In this document: positions 17,547 to 28,500 of the stretch, in pieces
Layout of the letters: every line of letters begins with the position of its first letter
How positions within the stretch are numbered: position 1 is the stretch's first letter
NCBI GenBank assembly: GCA_002753505.1
Contig: PEAG01000031.1
Location: forward strand, 1 to 38,283
Origin: Magnetococcales bacterium HCHbin5
Lineage (GTDB): Bacteria > Pseudomonadota > Magnetococcia > Magnetococcales > Magnetaquicoccaceae
Direction: 5' to 3'
DNA: 38,283 nucleotides
Program-made: the position numbers and the translations under genes
Notes under the pieces: generated by a model
What the model saw: the letters and a program-made list of their open reading frames with translations, nothing else
Told to the model about the DNA's origin: nothing
Databases searched by the model: none

Positions 17547-17600
17547 AAAAACTTTGATTTTCCTGTAAACCACCAGACTGGTTGTTGAGAAGGTCTGACC

Positions 17601-19145
17601 ATGTCAACCTCCGTATTGTTTGTAGAGGATGAGCAGGCGACGCTGGATGAACTTGTTCTTGGGTACAAGTCGTCTTCTCACGCTGTTTATCAGGCATTAT
17701 CCGGTCAGCAGGCTCTGAATATTTTGCAGGCCCATCCAATCGATATTCTGGTGATGGACGTACAATTGCCGGATATGGATGGCCTTGCATTGATCCAGAG
17801 GGCAACGGAGATTCGGGATGGCCTGCAAATCATCCTGATGAGTGGCTCAGAAGAGCGGTTGCTTGCCATTCAAGCGATGACCCGCTACACCGCACTGGCC
17901 ATTCAAAAGCCGGTCCATTCCGACGAGTTGCACATCTGTATCAAGCGTTGTGTGGCGGCCAAAAAGGTGCAGAAAAAATTGTGCCAGCAAGAAGAGATGC
18001 TGCTCCTTGAGACGACGCATCGCAAGCGGAGAGAAAAGGCAGCCAATCGGACCATGGCTATTCGCATCGCCATCAGCGCGCTGCTGGAGTCCAGCCTGGA
18101 GCCCCTCGCTTTTTCAAAGCAGGTCGAAGTGATGTTGGATATCATTCTGACCATTCCGTGGCTTGCGGGTTTGCAGGAGGGTGCGCTGTTTTTGATGGAT
18201 GAAAGCTCTGGCTCCCTGCGCATGATTGGGCAAAAAAATTTGCCGGAATTGCAGCGTACCCAATGTTCCGAGATGGCCCTGGGTCATTGCTTGTGTGGAA
18301 AAGCGGCAAAACAACGCAAGATTATCTTTACCAGCCAGGTGGATGATGATCATGTGGTCCGTTTCGATGGCATGCCGCCACATGGTCACTATTGCGTGCC
18401 CATTGTTGGCAAGAAATCTCTGCTGGGGGTTTTATGTTTGCATTTGCCAGCCGGTCATCCCCATCATGCGGATGATGATGCCCTGTTGACCACGATAAGC
18501 CACACTTTGGCACTGATTCTCGAACACAAACAGGCCGAGGCTGAACTCAAAAAGGCAGGGGATCAACTGCGCTTCATGGCCTACCATGACCCGCTGACCG
18601 GTCTCAATAACCGCCAATACTTTGATGTGACCTTCAACAAGGTTTTTCTCGCTCTCCAGAACACCAATCGTCGTCAGAACGAGCAGCCGTTTCGTGGGGC
18701 TTTTTTGGCCATTCTGGATATTGACCATTTCAAAAAGGTGAACGATACCTACGGTCACATGATGGGTGATGAGGTGCTGGTGCTGTTTGCCCGTATCATG
18801 AACGAGTGTTTTCGGGACAAGGACGCGCTGTTTCGTTTTGGTGGTGAGGAGTTTGTGGTTTTGCTGAATGATGTGGATGCCGACATGGCCGTGTCGGCCT
18901 TGAACCGCTTTCGAACCCAGGTCGAATCGTACCCCTTTCCTCAGGTAGGGCGGGTGACGGTCAGCATTGGTGCCGTGCGCATCGAACCGGGGGAGTTGGC
19001 GGGAACCCTCATCGAAAAGGCCGACAAGGCCCTGTACTACTCCAAAGGCAATGGCCGCAACCAAGTCAACCTGTACAATGTGTTGATAGAGGCGGGATTG
19101 CTGGAGGATGTCAGCCATGAGACGGAGGAGGTGGACTTATGGTAG
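17601..19145 (+). CDS. REC-GAF-GGDEF response-regulator diguanylate cyclase
   Basis: Predicted 514 residues. The receiver domain (4-120) has D53 (MDVQLPDMDG) and K103. A coiled stretch at about 120-150 leads into a GAF-like domain (about 155-310), and the C-terminal cyclase has GGEEF at 414-418. The inhibitory site RDKD (405-408) is intact. The GAF region has several Cys and His residues (for example HCLCG 229-233 and HGHYC 261-265) that might bind a ligand or metal; this is speculative. It overlaps the substrate-binding protein gene by 29 bases. Confidence 0.92.
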   Translation: MSTSVLFVEDEQATLDELVLGYKSSSHAVYQALSGQQALNILQAHPIDILVMDVQLPDMDGLALIQRATEIRDGLQIILMSGSEERLLAIQAMTRYTALAIQKPVHSDELHICIKRCVAAKKVQKKLCQQEEMLLLETTHRKRREKAANRTMAIRIAISALLESSLEPLAFSKQVEVMLDIILTIPWLAGLQEGALFLMDESSGSLRMIGQKNLPELQRTQCSEMALGHCLCGKAAKQRKIIFTSQVDDDHVVRFDGMPPHGHYCVPIVGKKSLLGVLCLHLPAGHPHHADDDALLTTISHTLALILEHKQAEAELKKAGDQLRFMAYHDPLTGLNNRQYFDVTFNKVFLALQNTNRRQNEQPFRGAFLAILDIDHFKKVNDTYGHMMGDEVLVLFARIMNECFRDKDALFRFGGEEFVVLLNDVDADMAVSALNRFRTQVESYPFPQVGRVTVSIGAVRIEPGELAGTLIEKADKALYYSKGNGRNQVNLYNVLIEAGLLEDVSHETEEVDLW

Positions 19146-20196
19146 TGACTGCGACATGATCTGGGTGCGAGCAGTAATGGTTTTTGCCGGGTTGTCGCTG
19201 TTTTTTCTGACCACCCTTCCGGCAATCGGGGAGCATTCGAGTCACGGATCTGTTTATCGGTTGTTGATTCTGGATTCCCAGCTGGGTCATCCCTATGACG
19301 AAGTGCGGGAGGCCATGTTGGAGGGCCTGGCAGGGTTTGGTTACAGGCAGGGCGAGAACCTGGAGATCGTTGTCCATGCGTTGGGGAATGACCTGCAGTA
19401 TGGAGAGGCCATTCTGAAACAGGAGCTTGATCGCCCGTATCACGTGGTTTACGTGGGTGGTACGATGGCCACCATGGTGGCCAAGGGGCTTTTGCTGGGA
19501 AAACAGCAGCCTGTTGTGTTTGCCTCTCCCACGGACCCGATAGGGATTGGGGTTATCGATGATTTCCATACCCCGCCCAAAGCCAATTTTACCGGAGTGT
19601 GCTATCCGGTTCCGGTGAAGGCGCGCCTGCGTTTTTTGCGCCACCTGATGCCAAAGGCACGGGTTTTTGGCATGATTTACGCCGATATGCCGCAATCGCA
19701 CAGTTATAATGGGTGGATCCGCGCTTTGTTGGAGCAGGAGCCTGAATTCAAGGATATCCATTTTCTTTTCCGTGCGGTGCCACTGATCGGTGGTGAAGAG
19801 GGGGATAAACGGATGGCGGAGATGGCCGTTCCCCTGATCAGGGAGTTGGATGGGCAGGTGGATGCCTTCGTAAAATCCAATGATCAGTTGGGTACCCGTC
19901 GCCATTTTGCCAAGGTTGCCTATGACCATGCCACCAAGCCGTTGATTGGCATGGTCAGAAATGATGTGATGGAGCAGTGGGGTGCAACGGCTGTTGTTTA
20001 TCCCTCCCATGAGAGCATTGGCCGACAGGCTGCCGATATGATCCGGCGCATCCTGAGCGGGGAGCCAGTCTCCCGCATTCTGCCCCAATGGCCAGCCCGG
20101 TTTGGCTACGCGGTGGATCTGCCAAAAACCCGGCAATTTGGCCTGACCGTTCCCATAGGGCTTTTGCAGTTGGCTGGGAGAAATATCATCAAATGA
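19117..20196 (+). CDS. Orphan ABC-type substrate-binding protein (PF04392-like)
   Basis: Predicted 359 residues. ATG 19117 is chosen because GGAGG (19103-19107) lies nine bases upstream; ATG 19156 is an alternative. The N-terminus has positive residues, then a hydrophobic core (about 17-36), so it is exported, with cleavage likely near residue 38. The rest matches the TrpX/ABC_sub_bind family, with motifs such as [14 protein letters not shown] and YPVPVKARL. No permease or ATPase gene is nearby. It overlaps the cyclase gene upstream and the kinase downstream (ATGA), so it probably delivers a ligand signal to the kinase rather than feeding a transporter. Confidence 0.88.
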   Translation: MRRRRWTYGSDCDMIWVRAVMVFAGLSLFFLTTLPAIGEHSSHGSVYRLLILDSQLGHPYDEVREAMLEGLAGFGYRQGENLEIVVHALGNDLQYGEAILKQELDRPYHVVYVGGTMATMVAKGLLLGKQQPVVFASPTDPIGIGVIDDFHTPPKANFTGVCYPVPVKARLRFLRHLMPKARVFGMIYADMPQSHSYNGWIRALLEQEPEFKDIHFLFRAVPLIGGEEGDKRMAEMAVPLIRELDGQVDAFVKSNDQLGTRRHFAKVAYDHATKPLIGMVRNDVMEQWGATAVVYPSHESIGRQAADMIRRILSGEPVSRILPQWPARFGYAVDLPKTRQFGLTVPIGLLQLAGRNIIK

Positions 20197-22244
20197 ACCT
20201 GCCCGGCCTCTCCATGCGCCTTAACCGCAAAATATTGATGATAACAATCAGCATCCTGTTCGTCTCATTGTTCATCAGTTCCGTCGTGACCCTGGTCAGT
20301 TTTCGTGCCACCTATACCGATGCCCTGCTGCGGGGCAGCTTCGGGATTGGTCACAGCATCAACAGCATGCTCAAGGAGTTGCTTGCCTTGGGCCTGCCCA
20401 TCGAGTCTCTCTCCGGTATGGATGCCAAGTTGGCGGAGGTGGTGGCCCAGAATTCCCATCTGACCTATGCGGGCATTGCCGACACCAGGGGGGTTGCCAT
20501 TTTCCACAGTGATCCTCAACTGATCGGTCGTCGATTTGCCGACCCGGTGATGCAGGAGATCATTCAAGCGAAAGAACCGGCCTGGCGGTATTACGATCGG
20601 TTTGATGGCAAACGCTACTTTGATGTCTCCATCCCGGTGATCGATGGAGACAAGAGGCTTGTGGGAATCATCCGCATCGGTTTTCTGGCCTCGCAGGTGG
20701 AGAACCGGGTTTGGGAGGCGGTGTTTCAGATTGCCGTCAATAACATTCTGACCTTCGTAGGGATTGCCGTTTTGCTCAACATGTTCCTGTTGCGGCATAT
20801 CAGTCGTCCGGTTGGGCTGTTGGCGGAACAGGCCCAGCGTATCAGCCAGGGCCACTTCAATGTGTTGGCAAACGTTGCCGGGCGAGACGAAATCGGGCAG
20901 TTGGCGACTGCCATAAACCGTATGGCCGCCACACTGGCAGAACAGTTTCGTGCGTTGGAAGCGGGCAAGGCCGAGCTGGAGGAGCAGGTGCTGGCGCGCA
21001 CGTTGGAGTTGGCGCATACCAATGCCGTCCTGGAGGAGCGCAATCGAGAGGCTCTGGAGGCCAAGACACAGGCAGAACAGGCCGCCAAGGCCAAAGGGGA
21101 GTTTCTGGCGGTCATGAGCCATGAGATCCGTACACCCATGAATGTGGTGCTGGGGATGACGGATGTGTTGCTGGAAACCGATCTCGATTCGGAGCAACAG
21201 CGTCTTGTGCAGACCATGCACCGCTCAGGCAAGGCTCTGTTGGGGGTGATCAACGATGTATTGGACTTTTCGCGTATTGAGTCGGGACGTTTCACATTGT
21301 CTGAACTCTCCTTCTCTCCCGGCCAACTGGCGGAGGAGACAGCCCATTTGATGCGTATGGCGGCCGAGGAGAAGGGACTGCCGTTGCTGGTAGAGGTTGG
21401 TGATGTTCCGGAGAGCGTGTTGGGTGATGATGGGCGGGTTCGGCAGGTGTTGATCAATTTACTGGGGAACGCCATCAAGTTTACCCACCATGGGCAGGTC
21501 TCTCTGCGACTCTCCCTGCACTCCCAGGAGCAGCAAACCCTTCTGTTTCGGGTGTCGGATACCGGTATCGGGATTGCCCCGGCCTATATGGAACATATTT
21601 TTCAACGGTTCAGTCAGGCAGATTCGGGGGTTACCCGGCGGTATGGGGGTACAGGGCTGGGGCTGGCAATCTCCCAAAAGTTGGTGGAGTTGATGGGGGG
21701 GCGGATATGGGTGGAAAGCCAACCCGGGGTGGGGAGCGACTTCTATTTTACGCTGCCAGTGCGGGTGGCGGAAATTTCATCGTCTTTGCCAGATCCCGTT
21801 GCTGCAACCGCTGGCGCAACCAGCCGAAGTTTACGCATTCTGATCGCAGAAGATTCACCGGACAATCAACTGCTGTTCGAGATTTACCTCAAAAAGACAC
21901 CGCATCAGCTTGTCATTGTGGATGATGGCCTGCAGGCAGTGGCACGGGTGCAGGAAAGTCCGTTCGATTTGCTGTTGACAGATATCGAGATGCCCAACAT
22001 GGATGGTTATTCTGCCACCCGGGCCATTCGGCAATGGGAAAAGGGGGCTGGGCGTACTCCCATGGTTATCATGGCGTTGAGTGCCCATGCCGGCATTGAA
22101 AAAAGGCGGGAAAGTCTGGAGGCCGGTTGTGATGACCACCTCACCAAGCCCATCAAGAAGCAGACTTTGCTGGAGGCCATTGAACAGGTTGCGCGGTCGC
22201 TTGGCCGGGAACCGTTACATTCCCCAGTCAACGATTCAGTTTGA
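20193..22244 (+). CDS. Cache-HAMP hybrid sensor histidine kinase
   Basis: Predicted 683 residues. Transmembrane helices at about 14-37 and 180-200 flank a periplasmic single-Cache-like sensor domain (about 40-175). HAMP follows (200-255), then a coiled coil, and the dimerisation domain with H310 in SHEIRTP. The ATPase domain shows N426 (N box), DTGIG (456-460) and GTGLGLA (486-492). A C-terminal receiver has D597 and K652. No HPt domain is present, so the phosphorelay partner is elsewhere. The start codon overlaps the stop of the binding-protein gene (ATGA). Confidence 0.94.
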   Translation: MNLPGLSMRLNRKILMITISILFVSLFISSVVTLVSFRATYTDALLRGSFGIGHSINSMLKELLALGLPIESLSGMDAKLAEVVAQNSHLTYAGIADTRGVAIFHSDPQLIGRRFADPVMQEIIQAKEPAWRYYDRFDGKRYFDVSIPVIDGDKRLVGIIRIGFLASQVENRVWEAVFQIAVNNILTFVGIAVLLNMFLLRHISRPVGLLAEQAQRISQGHFNVLANVAGRDEIGQLATAINRMAATLAEQFRALEAGKAELEEQVLARTLELAHTNAVLEERNREALEAKTQAEQAAKAKGEFLAVMSHEIRTPMNVVLGMTDVLLETDLDSEQQRLVQTMHRSGKALLGVINDVLDFSRIESGRFTLSELSFSPGQLAEETAHLMRMAAEEKGLPLLVEVGDVPESVLGDDGRVRQVLINLLGNAIKFTHHGQVSLRLSLHSQEQQTLLFRVSDTGIGIAPAYMEHIFQRFSQADSGVTRRYGGTGLGLAISQKLVELMGGRIWVESQPGVGSDFYFTLPVRVAEISSSLPDPVAATAGATSRSLRILIAEDSPDNQLLFEIYLKKTPHQLVIVDDGLQAVARVQESPFDLLLTDIEMPNMDGYSATRAIRQWEKGAGRTPMVIMALSAHAGIEKRRESLEAGCDDHLTKPIKKQTLLEAIEQVARSLGREPLHSPVNDSV

Positions 22245-22624
22245 TCAGGGTTCTTCCTTGATTACGGCGACCTCTATATTATAACCAGTTGTTCTTTTTG
22301 CGCGACCAATAATAAAATTAATATAATACAAAGGCCCGCGTTTTTGTCCAACGGTGATCAAAAAATGGTTCCTTTTCTGGCCCGGTTTCTGACGGATAGA
22401 CGGGGAGGTTCATGGCAACAGTGAGGGAATTTTTTTTGCGAATGGTTTGTGTTTAGACTTCATGATTTAGCTGTTGTCGTCCGTGTGAGTGCCGAATTAA
22501 CCATTGACAGCCCCCCGCCCATCCTGTCATTCTCCCCGCCACTCGGGGCTGCGATGCTCCCCCTGCCGGCGCATACCCTGACGTCAAAACCACCGGATAA
22601 ATCTTCCATAGTGATGGGAATTAT
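22245..22624. other. AT-rich intergenic region with a possible promoter
   Basis: These 380 bases are clearly richer in A and T at their start than the neighbours. A perfect -10 box TATAAT lies at 22322-22327, with TTGCGC (22298-22303) 18 bases upstream. This could drive the small gene at 22625, which would have a leader of about 290 bases. A 14-codon frame from ATG 22412 with GGGGAGG in front of it is the only other candidate signal; I do not call it a gene. Confidence 0.4.
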
Positions 22625-22900
22625 ATGGAAACTAACAATAATATTTACAATCTCAGGTCTGACCAGGCGATCCTGGATTCGGTAGATGATCAGTTGCGGA
22701 AAAACCATCCCCATGAAACCAGAGAGACCTATGAGCGTCTGCTCTCCCATGGTTACAGCGACAAAGATGCCCGGCAACTCATCGGTTCAGCGGTTGCCAA
22801 TGAGTCTTTCATGATTCTTGCGCATCAGGAATTTTTTGATCTGGCCCGCTATGTCGCCACCTTGAGAAACCTGCCCAGGTTGCCGTATCGTTATACGTAG
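22625..22900 (+). CDS. Small protein of unknown function, 91 residues
   Basis: I do not recognise the family. The predicted protein is hydrophilic and mostly helical, beginning METNNNIYNLRSDQ, with a C-terminal segment NESFMILAHQEFFDLARYV followed by a Leu-Pro rich end. There is no signal peptide, membrane segment or metal site. Its balanced composition and an isolated position with a preceding -10 box support a real gene, although the ribosome site (GATGGGA) is weak. It is convergent with the dehydrogenase gene. Confidence 0.65.
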   Translation: METNNNIYNLRSDQAILDSVDDQLRKNHPHETRETYERLLSHGYSDKDARQLIGSAVANESFMILAHQEFFDLARYVATLRNLPRLPYRYT

Positions 22901-22994
22901 GTCGTAAACACTATTGGTTAATGTGATCGATAACTGGTAGTATCATTCTGGCTACAGCTTTGCTCTCTTCCATTTGTCAACATGAACGGTTCAG

Positions 22995-23024
22995 ATTCTG
23001 ATTCTATGGTTGAATCAGAATTTT
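22995..23024 (+). terminator. Possible terminator at the convergent gene ends
   Basis: ATTCTGATTC (22995-23004) pairs with GAATCAGAAT (23012-23021) around a 7-base loop and is followed by three further T on the plus strand. It lies 94 bases after the small gene and overlaps the last codons of the minus-strand dehydrogenase gene. The T tract is short. Confidence 0.4.
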
Positions 23025-23957
23025 CAGTGTGCCTTTTTGTCCGGCGTGTTCCATGGCCTGAACCGCTTGTGTCAGGGGGTAACAGGCTGTGATCAGAGCC
23101 TCTACCGGGATGCGTTGCTGCTGCAACAGATGGATGGCTGCCGGGAAGGGGCCACAGCGTGAGCCGATCAGTCGAATTTCTCGCACCACCAGTTCGGCCA
23201 GGTTGATGGGGGTCTGTTCCGGAAAGGTACTTTTCAGGATCAGCCGGCCGCCGGATCGCACCAGCTGAAGTGCCCGTTGCAGGCCTGTTGGGCCGCCGCT
23301 GCACTCCACCACCGTTTCAGCCGTGTATCCTGCTGGCAGGGTGTGTTCCAGGCAGGTTGAAATGCCGGCCGCGTGCAGGGTGGACCAGTGTTCGGGGTGG
23401 TGTCCCACCACCAACAGGTCGCAGCCGGTCAGGGCCAGTACGTGTGCCACCAGCAGTCCCAATCGGCCATCTCCGATCAGTGCGACCGTTTCACCGGGGT
23501 GAATATGCGTCTGTTGTGTGATGCGCAGGGCGGCTGCCAGGGGTTCAACAAACACGGCTGCCTGATCTGGGATGGTGGCGGGCAAAGGGTGGAGATTGGA
23601 GAGTGGCAGCAGGCAATAGTCGGCAAACACCCCATCCCGTCCCCGAATGCCGGGCACGGTGCGTTGTGCGCAGTGGGCGGGGTGGCCGTTGTGGCAGCGG
23701 TGGCATTGGCCGCAGCCACAATTGATCTCTCCCACGACCCGTTGACCGATCCAGGCGGCTTCGGGTGCCTCTGCCACGACGCCGACAAATTCATGTCCCA
23801 AAACCCCCTGGAAGGTGTTGTAACCGCGCAAGACGGCCAGATCCGTTGCACAAACACCGGCCAGGGAGACGCGGATCAGAGCCTCTCCCGCTGCGGGGAT
23901 GGGACGAGGGCAGGCCTCCAGCAATTGAAGTTGGTCGCTCAGGTGTAATGCGCGCAT
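23004..23957 (-). CDS. Zinc-dependent alcohol-dehydrogenase-family (MDR) oxidoreductase
   Basis: Predicted 317 residues. Catalytic zinc ligands are C36 (GVCATDL), H55-E56 (GHE) and probably E138. A structural zinc site is complete: C82, C85, C88 and C96. The nucleotide fold has GDGRLG at 162-167. Substrate is uncertain: sorbitol, threonine or other alcohol dehydrogenases share this layout, and at 317 residues it is shorter than the usual 340-350. The start ATG 23957 follows AAGAAGAGAG. A small gene on the same strand lies 85 bases upstream. Confidence 0.9.
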   Translation of the reverse strand: MRALHLSDQLQLLEACPRPIPAAGEALIRVSLAGVCATDLAVLRGYNTFQGVLGHEFVGVVAEAPEAAWIGQRVVGEINCGCGQCHRCHNGHPAHCAQRTVPGIRGRDGVFADYCLLPLSNLHPLPATIPDQAAVFVEPLAAALRITQQTHIHPGETVALIGDGRLGLLVAHVLALTGCDLLVVGHHPEHWSTLHAAGISTCLEHTLPAGYTAETVVECSGGPTGLQRALQLVRSGGRLILKSTFPEQTPINLAELVVREIRLIGSRCGPFPAAIHLLQQQRIPVEALITACYPLTQAVQAMEHAGQKGTLKILIQP

Positions 23958-24042
23958 CTCTCTTCTTGTCGACTACTTTCTCAGCCAAACCAATGCAATG
24001 ACATCACCGGGCTCAGGCCGACACCGAGACAGCCTTACCCCG

Positions 24043-24294
24043 TCATACCACAAAACGCAACTCCGTCGCATCACTGGAAAGCACCGTCAAGCCGTACAAG
24101 GGGGGCAGGGAGGCTCCCAGGTCTTTGCCATACAATTGGTGCAACTCCCACCGCAAATATCCGGCCTGCTCCGGGGTCAGATGAACGCCAACCGCCTGCC
24201 GACCATCGGCTTCAAAAGCCTGTTTCAACTTTTCAAATTCAGCAAGAGACAAGGGGTTTTCCGGCCAATCCGGCAAATAGGAGACTTTTTCCAC
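24043..24294 (-). CDS. Small protein of unknown function, 83 residues
   Basis: GTG start with AAGGA six bases upstream on the minus strand. The product is soluble, begins MEKVSYLPDWPENPLSLAEF and ends in a short hydrophobic run LRFVV. No domain is recognised. The good ribosome site and protein-like composition make it plausible. It may be co-transcribed with the dehydrogenase gene downstream. Confidence 0.6.
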   Translation of the reverse strand: MEKVSYLPDWPENPLSLAEFEKLKQAFEADGRQAVGVHLTPEQAGYLRWELHQLYGKDLGASLPPLYGLTVLSSDATELRFVV

Positions 24295-24467
24295 GGGAGA
24301 TCCTTTTCAATTCGGTTTAAACTGCTCTTGAGCAACGTTGGTTGCCACCACCTGGGCATTAGACACGGCCCCCCCCCTTCCTGTCAATCATTTTACGATA
24401 TGAGCGGATCGAGATGAAGCAAAACAGCATCTGCCTTCCCGGTTGTCCGGGCCGGAGAAGGGCCGGA

Positions 24468-25013
24468 ATGAACGGTCGTCAAACCCTCCTGCTTTGTGTC
24501 CTGCTGCTGGGCAACCTGCTCTCTCAACCGGCCCGAGCCGAGCCGGTTCTGAATGATGCGGAACAACAGGCGGCACTGGTCCGCTATCGTGATTGTGTGA
24601 TAAATAAGGTGCAACCGGCTCGCAGTGCGGTGGCCGCCAGCCATTTGCAACAGGCCTGTCAAACCATTTTTGCCGCCGACAAAGGGGGAAATGCGGCCAA
24701 AATGGGCACCAGACAGCTGAACATGCACGAGATGCAACAGGAGGAGCAAGAAAAAAATAGGCGATTCCATGAATGCCTGCTAGACTATTTGCCAACCGTG
24801 TACAATGACCAGAGTGCCGAGGCGATGGTTCAACTCTGCCGGGAGCAGTTCGGGACGGAGAGTGACAAGCCCGTCTCGCAGGCCAAACCCGATATTCTTT
24901 TGCAACTGCTGGGTCTGCGGTCAGACAAACGGAACAAGCAACCTCAGGAGCTGACCATAGAGGGGGACACCTTTGTGCCATTGGTTCCCTGGCAGGGCGG
25001 GCAACCCCGTTAG
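24468..25013 (+). CDS. Secreted helical protein of unknown function with four cysteines
   Basis: Predicted 181 residues. I chose ATG 24468 because it begins directly with a signal peptide (MNGRQTLLLCVLLLGNLLS, cut after ARA near residue 24) and GGAGAAGGG precedes it; ATG 24414 is an alternative. The mature part has four Cys in two pairs (RYRDC and QQAC; HECLL and QLCRE), suggesting two disulfides in a helical hairpin. It is Gln/Glu-rich in the middle. I know no homologue. The next gene starts 57 bases downstream. Confidence 0.7.
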   Translation: MNGRQTLLLCVLLLGNLLSQPARAEPVLNDAEQQAALVRYRDCVINKVQPARSAVAASHLQQACQTIFAADKGGNAAKMGTRQLNMHEMQQEEQEKNRRFHECLLDYLPTVYNDQSAEAMVQLCREQFGTESDKPVSQAKPDILLQLLGLRSDKRNKQPQELTIEGDTFVPLVPWQGGQPR

Positions 25014-25070
25014 AGCGCGCGATCCACCCTGCAAAGCAGCCCTTTTTTGACAAACAGGTGAGACCAACCC

Positions 25071-25478
25071 ATGAAAAAAATTGTGGTAGAAAAGATCAAA
25101 AAACATCTCATCGGTGAAGGATGGATGATTGAAAAGATCAAAAAACTGGATTTTTGGGCCTTTCATGCCGATGCGCCGGCCTTCTGTGTCGTCCAGGCTG
25201 GTGCCTGCCTGATCTTTTTTTGTGACATGCCCCTGAATGCCAGTTGGGAAAAGAGAAGATCCCACTTTTTTGAACTGCTGAACAGCATCAACAACAGCTT
25301 CAGCCATGGGGTGCGGGTGATCAAACTGAACGATGAGCATGTCGACATGCTGCATGCCTCGGCTGTCTGGCACAATTATTACAACGAAAAAGAGTTTGGC
25401 CAGTTTTTTGACCAGTTTGTCTCCAGCGTCGTCGATCTGTACCATAACGATGACATTATCAGTAACTTGAAGGTATGA
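25071..25478 (+). CDS. Cytoplasmic protein of unknown function, 135 residues
   Basis: The product begins with a basic amphipathic segment (MKKIVVEKIKKHLIGEGW) followed by alternating strands and helices, with CDMPLNASWEKRRSHFFELL in the middle. The pattern recalls small alpha/beta folds such as YbjN or type III chaperones, but I could not confirm a family. There is no signal peptide. It lies between the secreted protein and the SNF2 gene, all on the plus strand with gaps of under 60 bases. Confidence 0.7.
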   Translation: MKKIVVEKIKKHLIGEGWMIEKIKKLDFWAFHADAPAFCVVQAGACLIFFCDMPLNASWEKRRSHFFELLNSINNSFSHGVRVIKLNDEHVDMLHASAVWHNYYNEKEFGQFFDQFVSSVVDLYHNDDIISNLKV

Positions 25479-25536
25479 CACGGATGTTGTTTCCCGCCTT
25501 TCCGTACTGCGCCCTTTTCCACGCTGGTTGATCAAC

Positions 25537-28500
25537 ATGTCCGCGAATCGACAAGAGGAGTTTCGTACCCAACTCCTGGCTGTATTTGAGCGGTTGCCAA
25601 AACTGCAACGCATTATTTTGCAACTGCTTTCTGTTTTTCACGGTTCTGTCCACCGGGCTGACCTGGCGAAATATCTCTACGAGATAGGGGTGACCGGTGA
25701 TGCGGGCCGAATGCTGTCGGTCAATGCCTTGATGCCCATTCTGTCCGCCATGGGCAAACAAAAAATTTTTTCAGACAACCCCTATTTTTTCAGCTGTCAC
25801 GAGGCCATTGCCTGGGATGTCACCCTTTCGGCGGTGAAAGAGGGAACGTTCCACAAGATGGCGGCTGCAGCCCAGAAACTGTTGCCGGCCATCTCCAACT
25901 ATTCCTATCGCTATCAGGGGTATGAACTGGTCAGTTACAACCGCTGTCTGCGGGAGATCCGGATCGGTCTTTTCAGTCAGGATGCGCAGCAGGTGGAGAG
26001 CTATCTGCAACTGGCCCGCGCACAATACCCTGAAGATGTTGCCCTCTCGCCGCCGTTGCTCACCCTTTGCATGCAACCGTTCAATGCGCAGTGGTTTGCC
26101 GAATTGCCCAAGGCCATTCAACTCGTTGCGCTGGAAGAGATGGTGCCGTTTCTGGTGAGCAAACTGGAGCCGTTGGCGACCCTTCAACCTCTGTTGGCCG
26201 GCTACCGTTTGTTGGCGGTTGAGGAGGGTGGGGACCGTTTTCGTGCCCTCTGGGTGATCACTTTGCTGGCGCAGGGCGATCTGGCCGTTGCGCAGGAGGT
26301 TTTGCATGGCGATCTTCCGGTGGCCGATGCCCAACTGCTGGAGGGGTGGTGGTTGTTTTTGCGGGGGGAAAATGAGGCGGCCCTTGAGCGTTATGAGAAG
26401 GTTTTTCGCAAGGGAGGATGCGACCATAAAATCTGTTTTGCGCATCTGGGCGCACCCTTTTTTCTGCTGGCGTTACTCAAAGGCCAGGATCCCACCCAAA
26501 TCGGGAGAGTGGCTGAATTTTTGGCCTTTGCACGCAAAAAAAAGCTGCTGGCGCACACCACGATCTATCAAAGCCTGGAAGCCCTGCTGTTGGCGCAGCG
26601 GAACGAGTTGGTCAAGGGGGGGCTGCTTTTGGATGCTGAAGAGAGCTCTCTGGCACCGATGCTCGGCCACGCTTCCCGGCACCTCAATATCAAGAGGATA
26701 TTTTCCCTCGGATTTTTATTCAAGTCGGTGGTGCGCTACTGGATCCATGCAGAGCAGGACTCCAACAGCTTGACAGAGTTGAAAATGGCCTTTGAGCAGG
26801 CCAAAAGAGAGGGTTATCGCTGGGTGGCCATGGAGTATGCGGAGCTGCTGTCCCGGGCGGGGGTGCCGGAGAAAGAGGATTATTATCATCCGTATGCCCG
26901 TACAGTGCAGGAGGAGACCGGGTTGCGCTCCCTGTTGCCGATTGTGCCGAAGGAGGAGGGATGGGAGCGTGCCCTGCGTGCCCTGCTGCTGTTAAGCCCG
27001 GGAAAGGAAAAAGTGGGCAAGCCGGGCAAAGAGGGGGTCAACCGTCGTTTGATCTGGTTGATTCGGTTGTCGGGGAGCATGGTGGATTTGATCCTGCCCA
27101 AGGAACAGAGCATGAACGCCAACGGTACCTGGTCCAAGGGCCGTATGGTCGGGCTGAATCGGCTGGCGGATAAGGATCTGGATCTCCATTTTTTGACAGA
27201 GCAGGATTGGCGGATTGTGCAGACGCTGGAGCGGGAATATGTCTCGTATGGCAGGACGCGGCTGCTCTTTCCCTGGCAAAAGGCCATGTTGGCGATGGTG
27301 GGCCATCCGCTGGTTTTCTGGGAGGAGTCCCCTTCGGTGCGGGTGGAGGTGGTGCGGGCTGAGCCGGAGCTGATGGTGCAGAAAGCGCGCAATCAGATCA
27401 AGGTTCAATTTGCCCAACAAATTGTTCAACAGGGGGTGATTGCCAGTCAGGACTCTCCCACCCGGTGCCAACTGATTGAGGTAACCGCTGCGCACAAGGC
27501 GATTGCCGATGTATTGGGGGCAGAGGGGTTGCATATTCCCACCCAGGGCAAGGATCAGGTGCTGTCGGTGATGCATGCCCTTTCTCCCCTGGTGACCATT
27601 CAGTCTGCCATTGGGGGTGGGCAGGACTCCATGGAGAGTATTCCGGCTGATTCCAGGCCCCATGTACAGTTGCGGCCGTTTGGTGCGGGGTTGAAACTGA
27701 CGCTGCTGGTGCGGCCTTTTGGATCGGACGGCCCCTATTTTGTCCCGGGCAAGGGGGGGCGGACCATTATTGCGGAGGTGGGGGGCAAACGGGTGCAGAC
27801 CCATCGCGCCTTGCCGGAAGAGCAGAGTCGGGTCATGCGGTTGATGGCGGCCTGTCCCAGTTTGGCGGCCGGGGAGGATATGCAGGCGGAGTGGTGTTTT
27901 GAAGAGCCGGACAGTTGCCTGGAACTGTTGTCCGAGTTGCAGGAGTTGCGGGACGAGGTGCAACTGGAGTGGCCGGAGGGGGAGAGGTTGCGGGTAAGTC
28001 GTCCGGTATCGATGGAACAATTGCGGGTGCAGGTACAGCGTGACAATGACTGGTTTGCCATGAAAGGTGAACTGCGGGTGGACGATGCCGTATTGTTGGA
28101 GATGGATGCCTTGTTGGCGTTGGTGTTGAATGGTTCGAGTCGATTCATTCCCCTCGGGGATGGGCAGTTTGTGGCCTTGACGGAAAAATTTCGCAAGCAG
28201 CTGCTGGAGTTGGAGGCATTCTCCAGCCAGAGCGGTCGGGACCGGCGGTTTCATCCCCTGGCGGCTCCCCTGTTGCAGGAGATTGCCGAGCAGGCCCAGT
28301 GGGTCAAGGTGGACAGGGAGTGGAAGCAGCATTTGCAACAGATTCAGGCTTCCCAGGCATTGACGGTGGTATTGCCTTCCACCTTGCAGGCTGAGTTGCG
28401 GGATTATCAGTTGGCGGGCTACTACTGGTTGTCGCGTCTGGCGGCCTGGGGGGTGGGGGCCTGTCTGGCCGATGATATGGGGTTGGGCAAGACCATTCAG

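Noticed and set aside
22412-22456. 14-codon frame with GGGGAGG upstream
   Set aside because: Too short to support; no attenuator or adjacent biosynthetic gene that would make it a leader peptide.
26992-28338. 448-codon minus-strand open frame inside the SNF2 gene
   Set aside because: Low-complexity composition, no ribosome site, and antisense to a well-supported gene.
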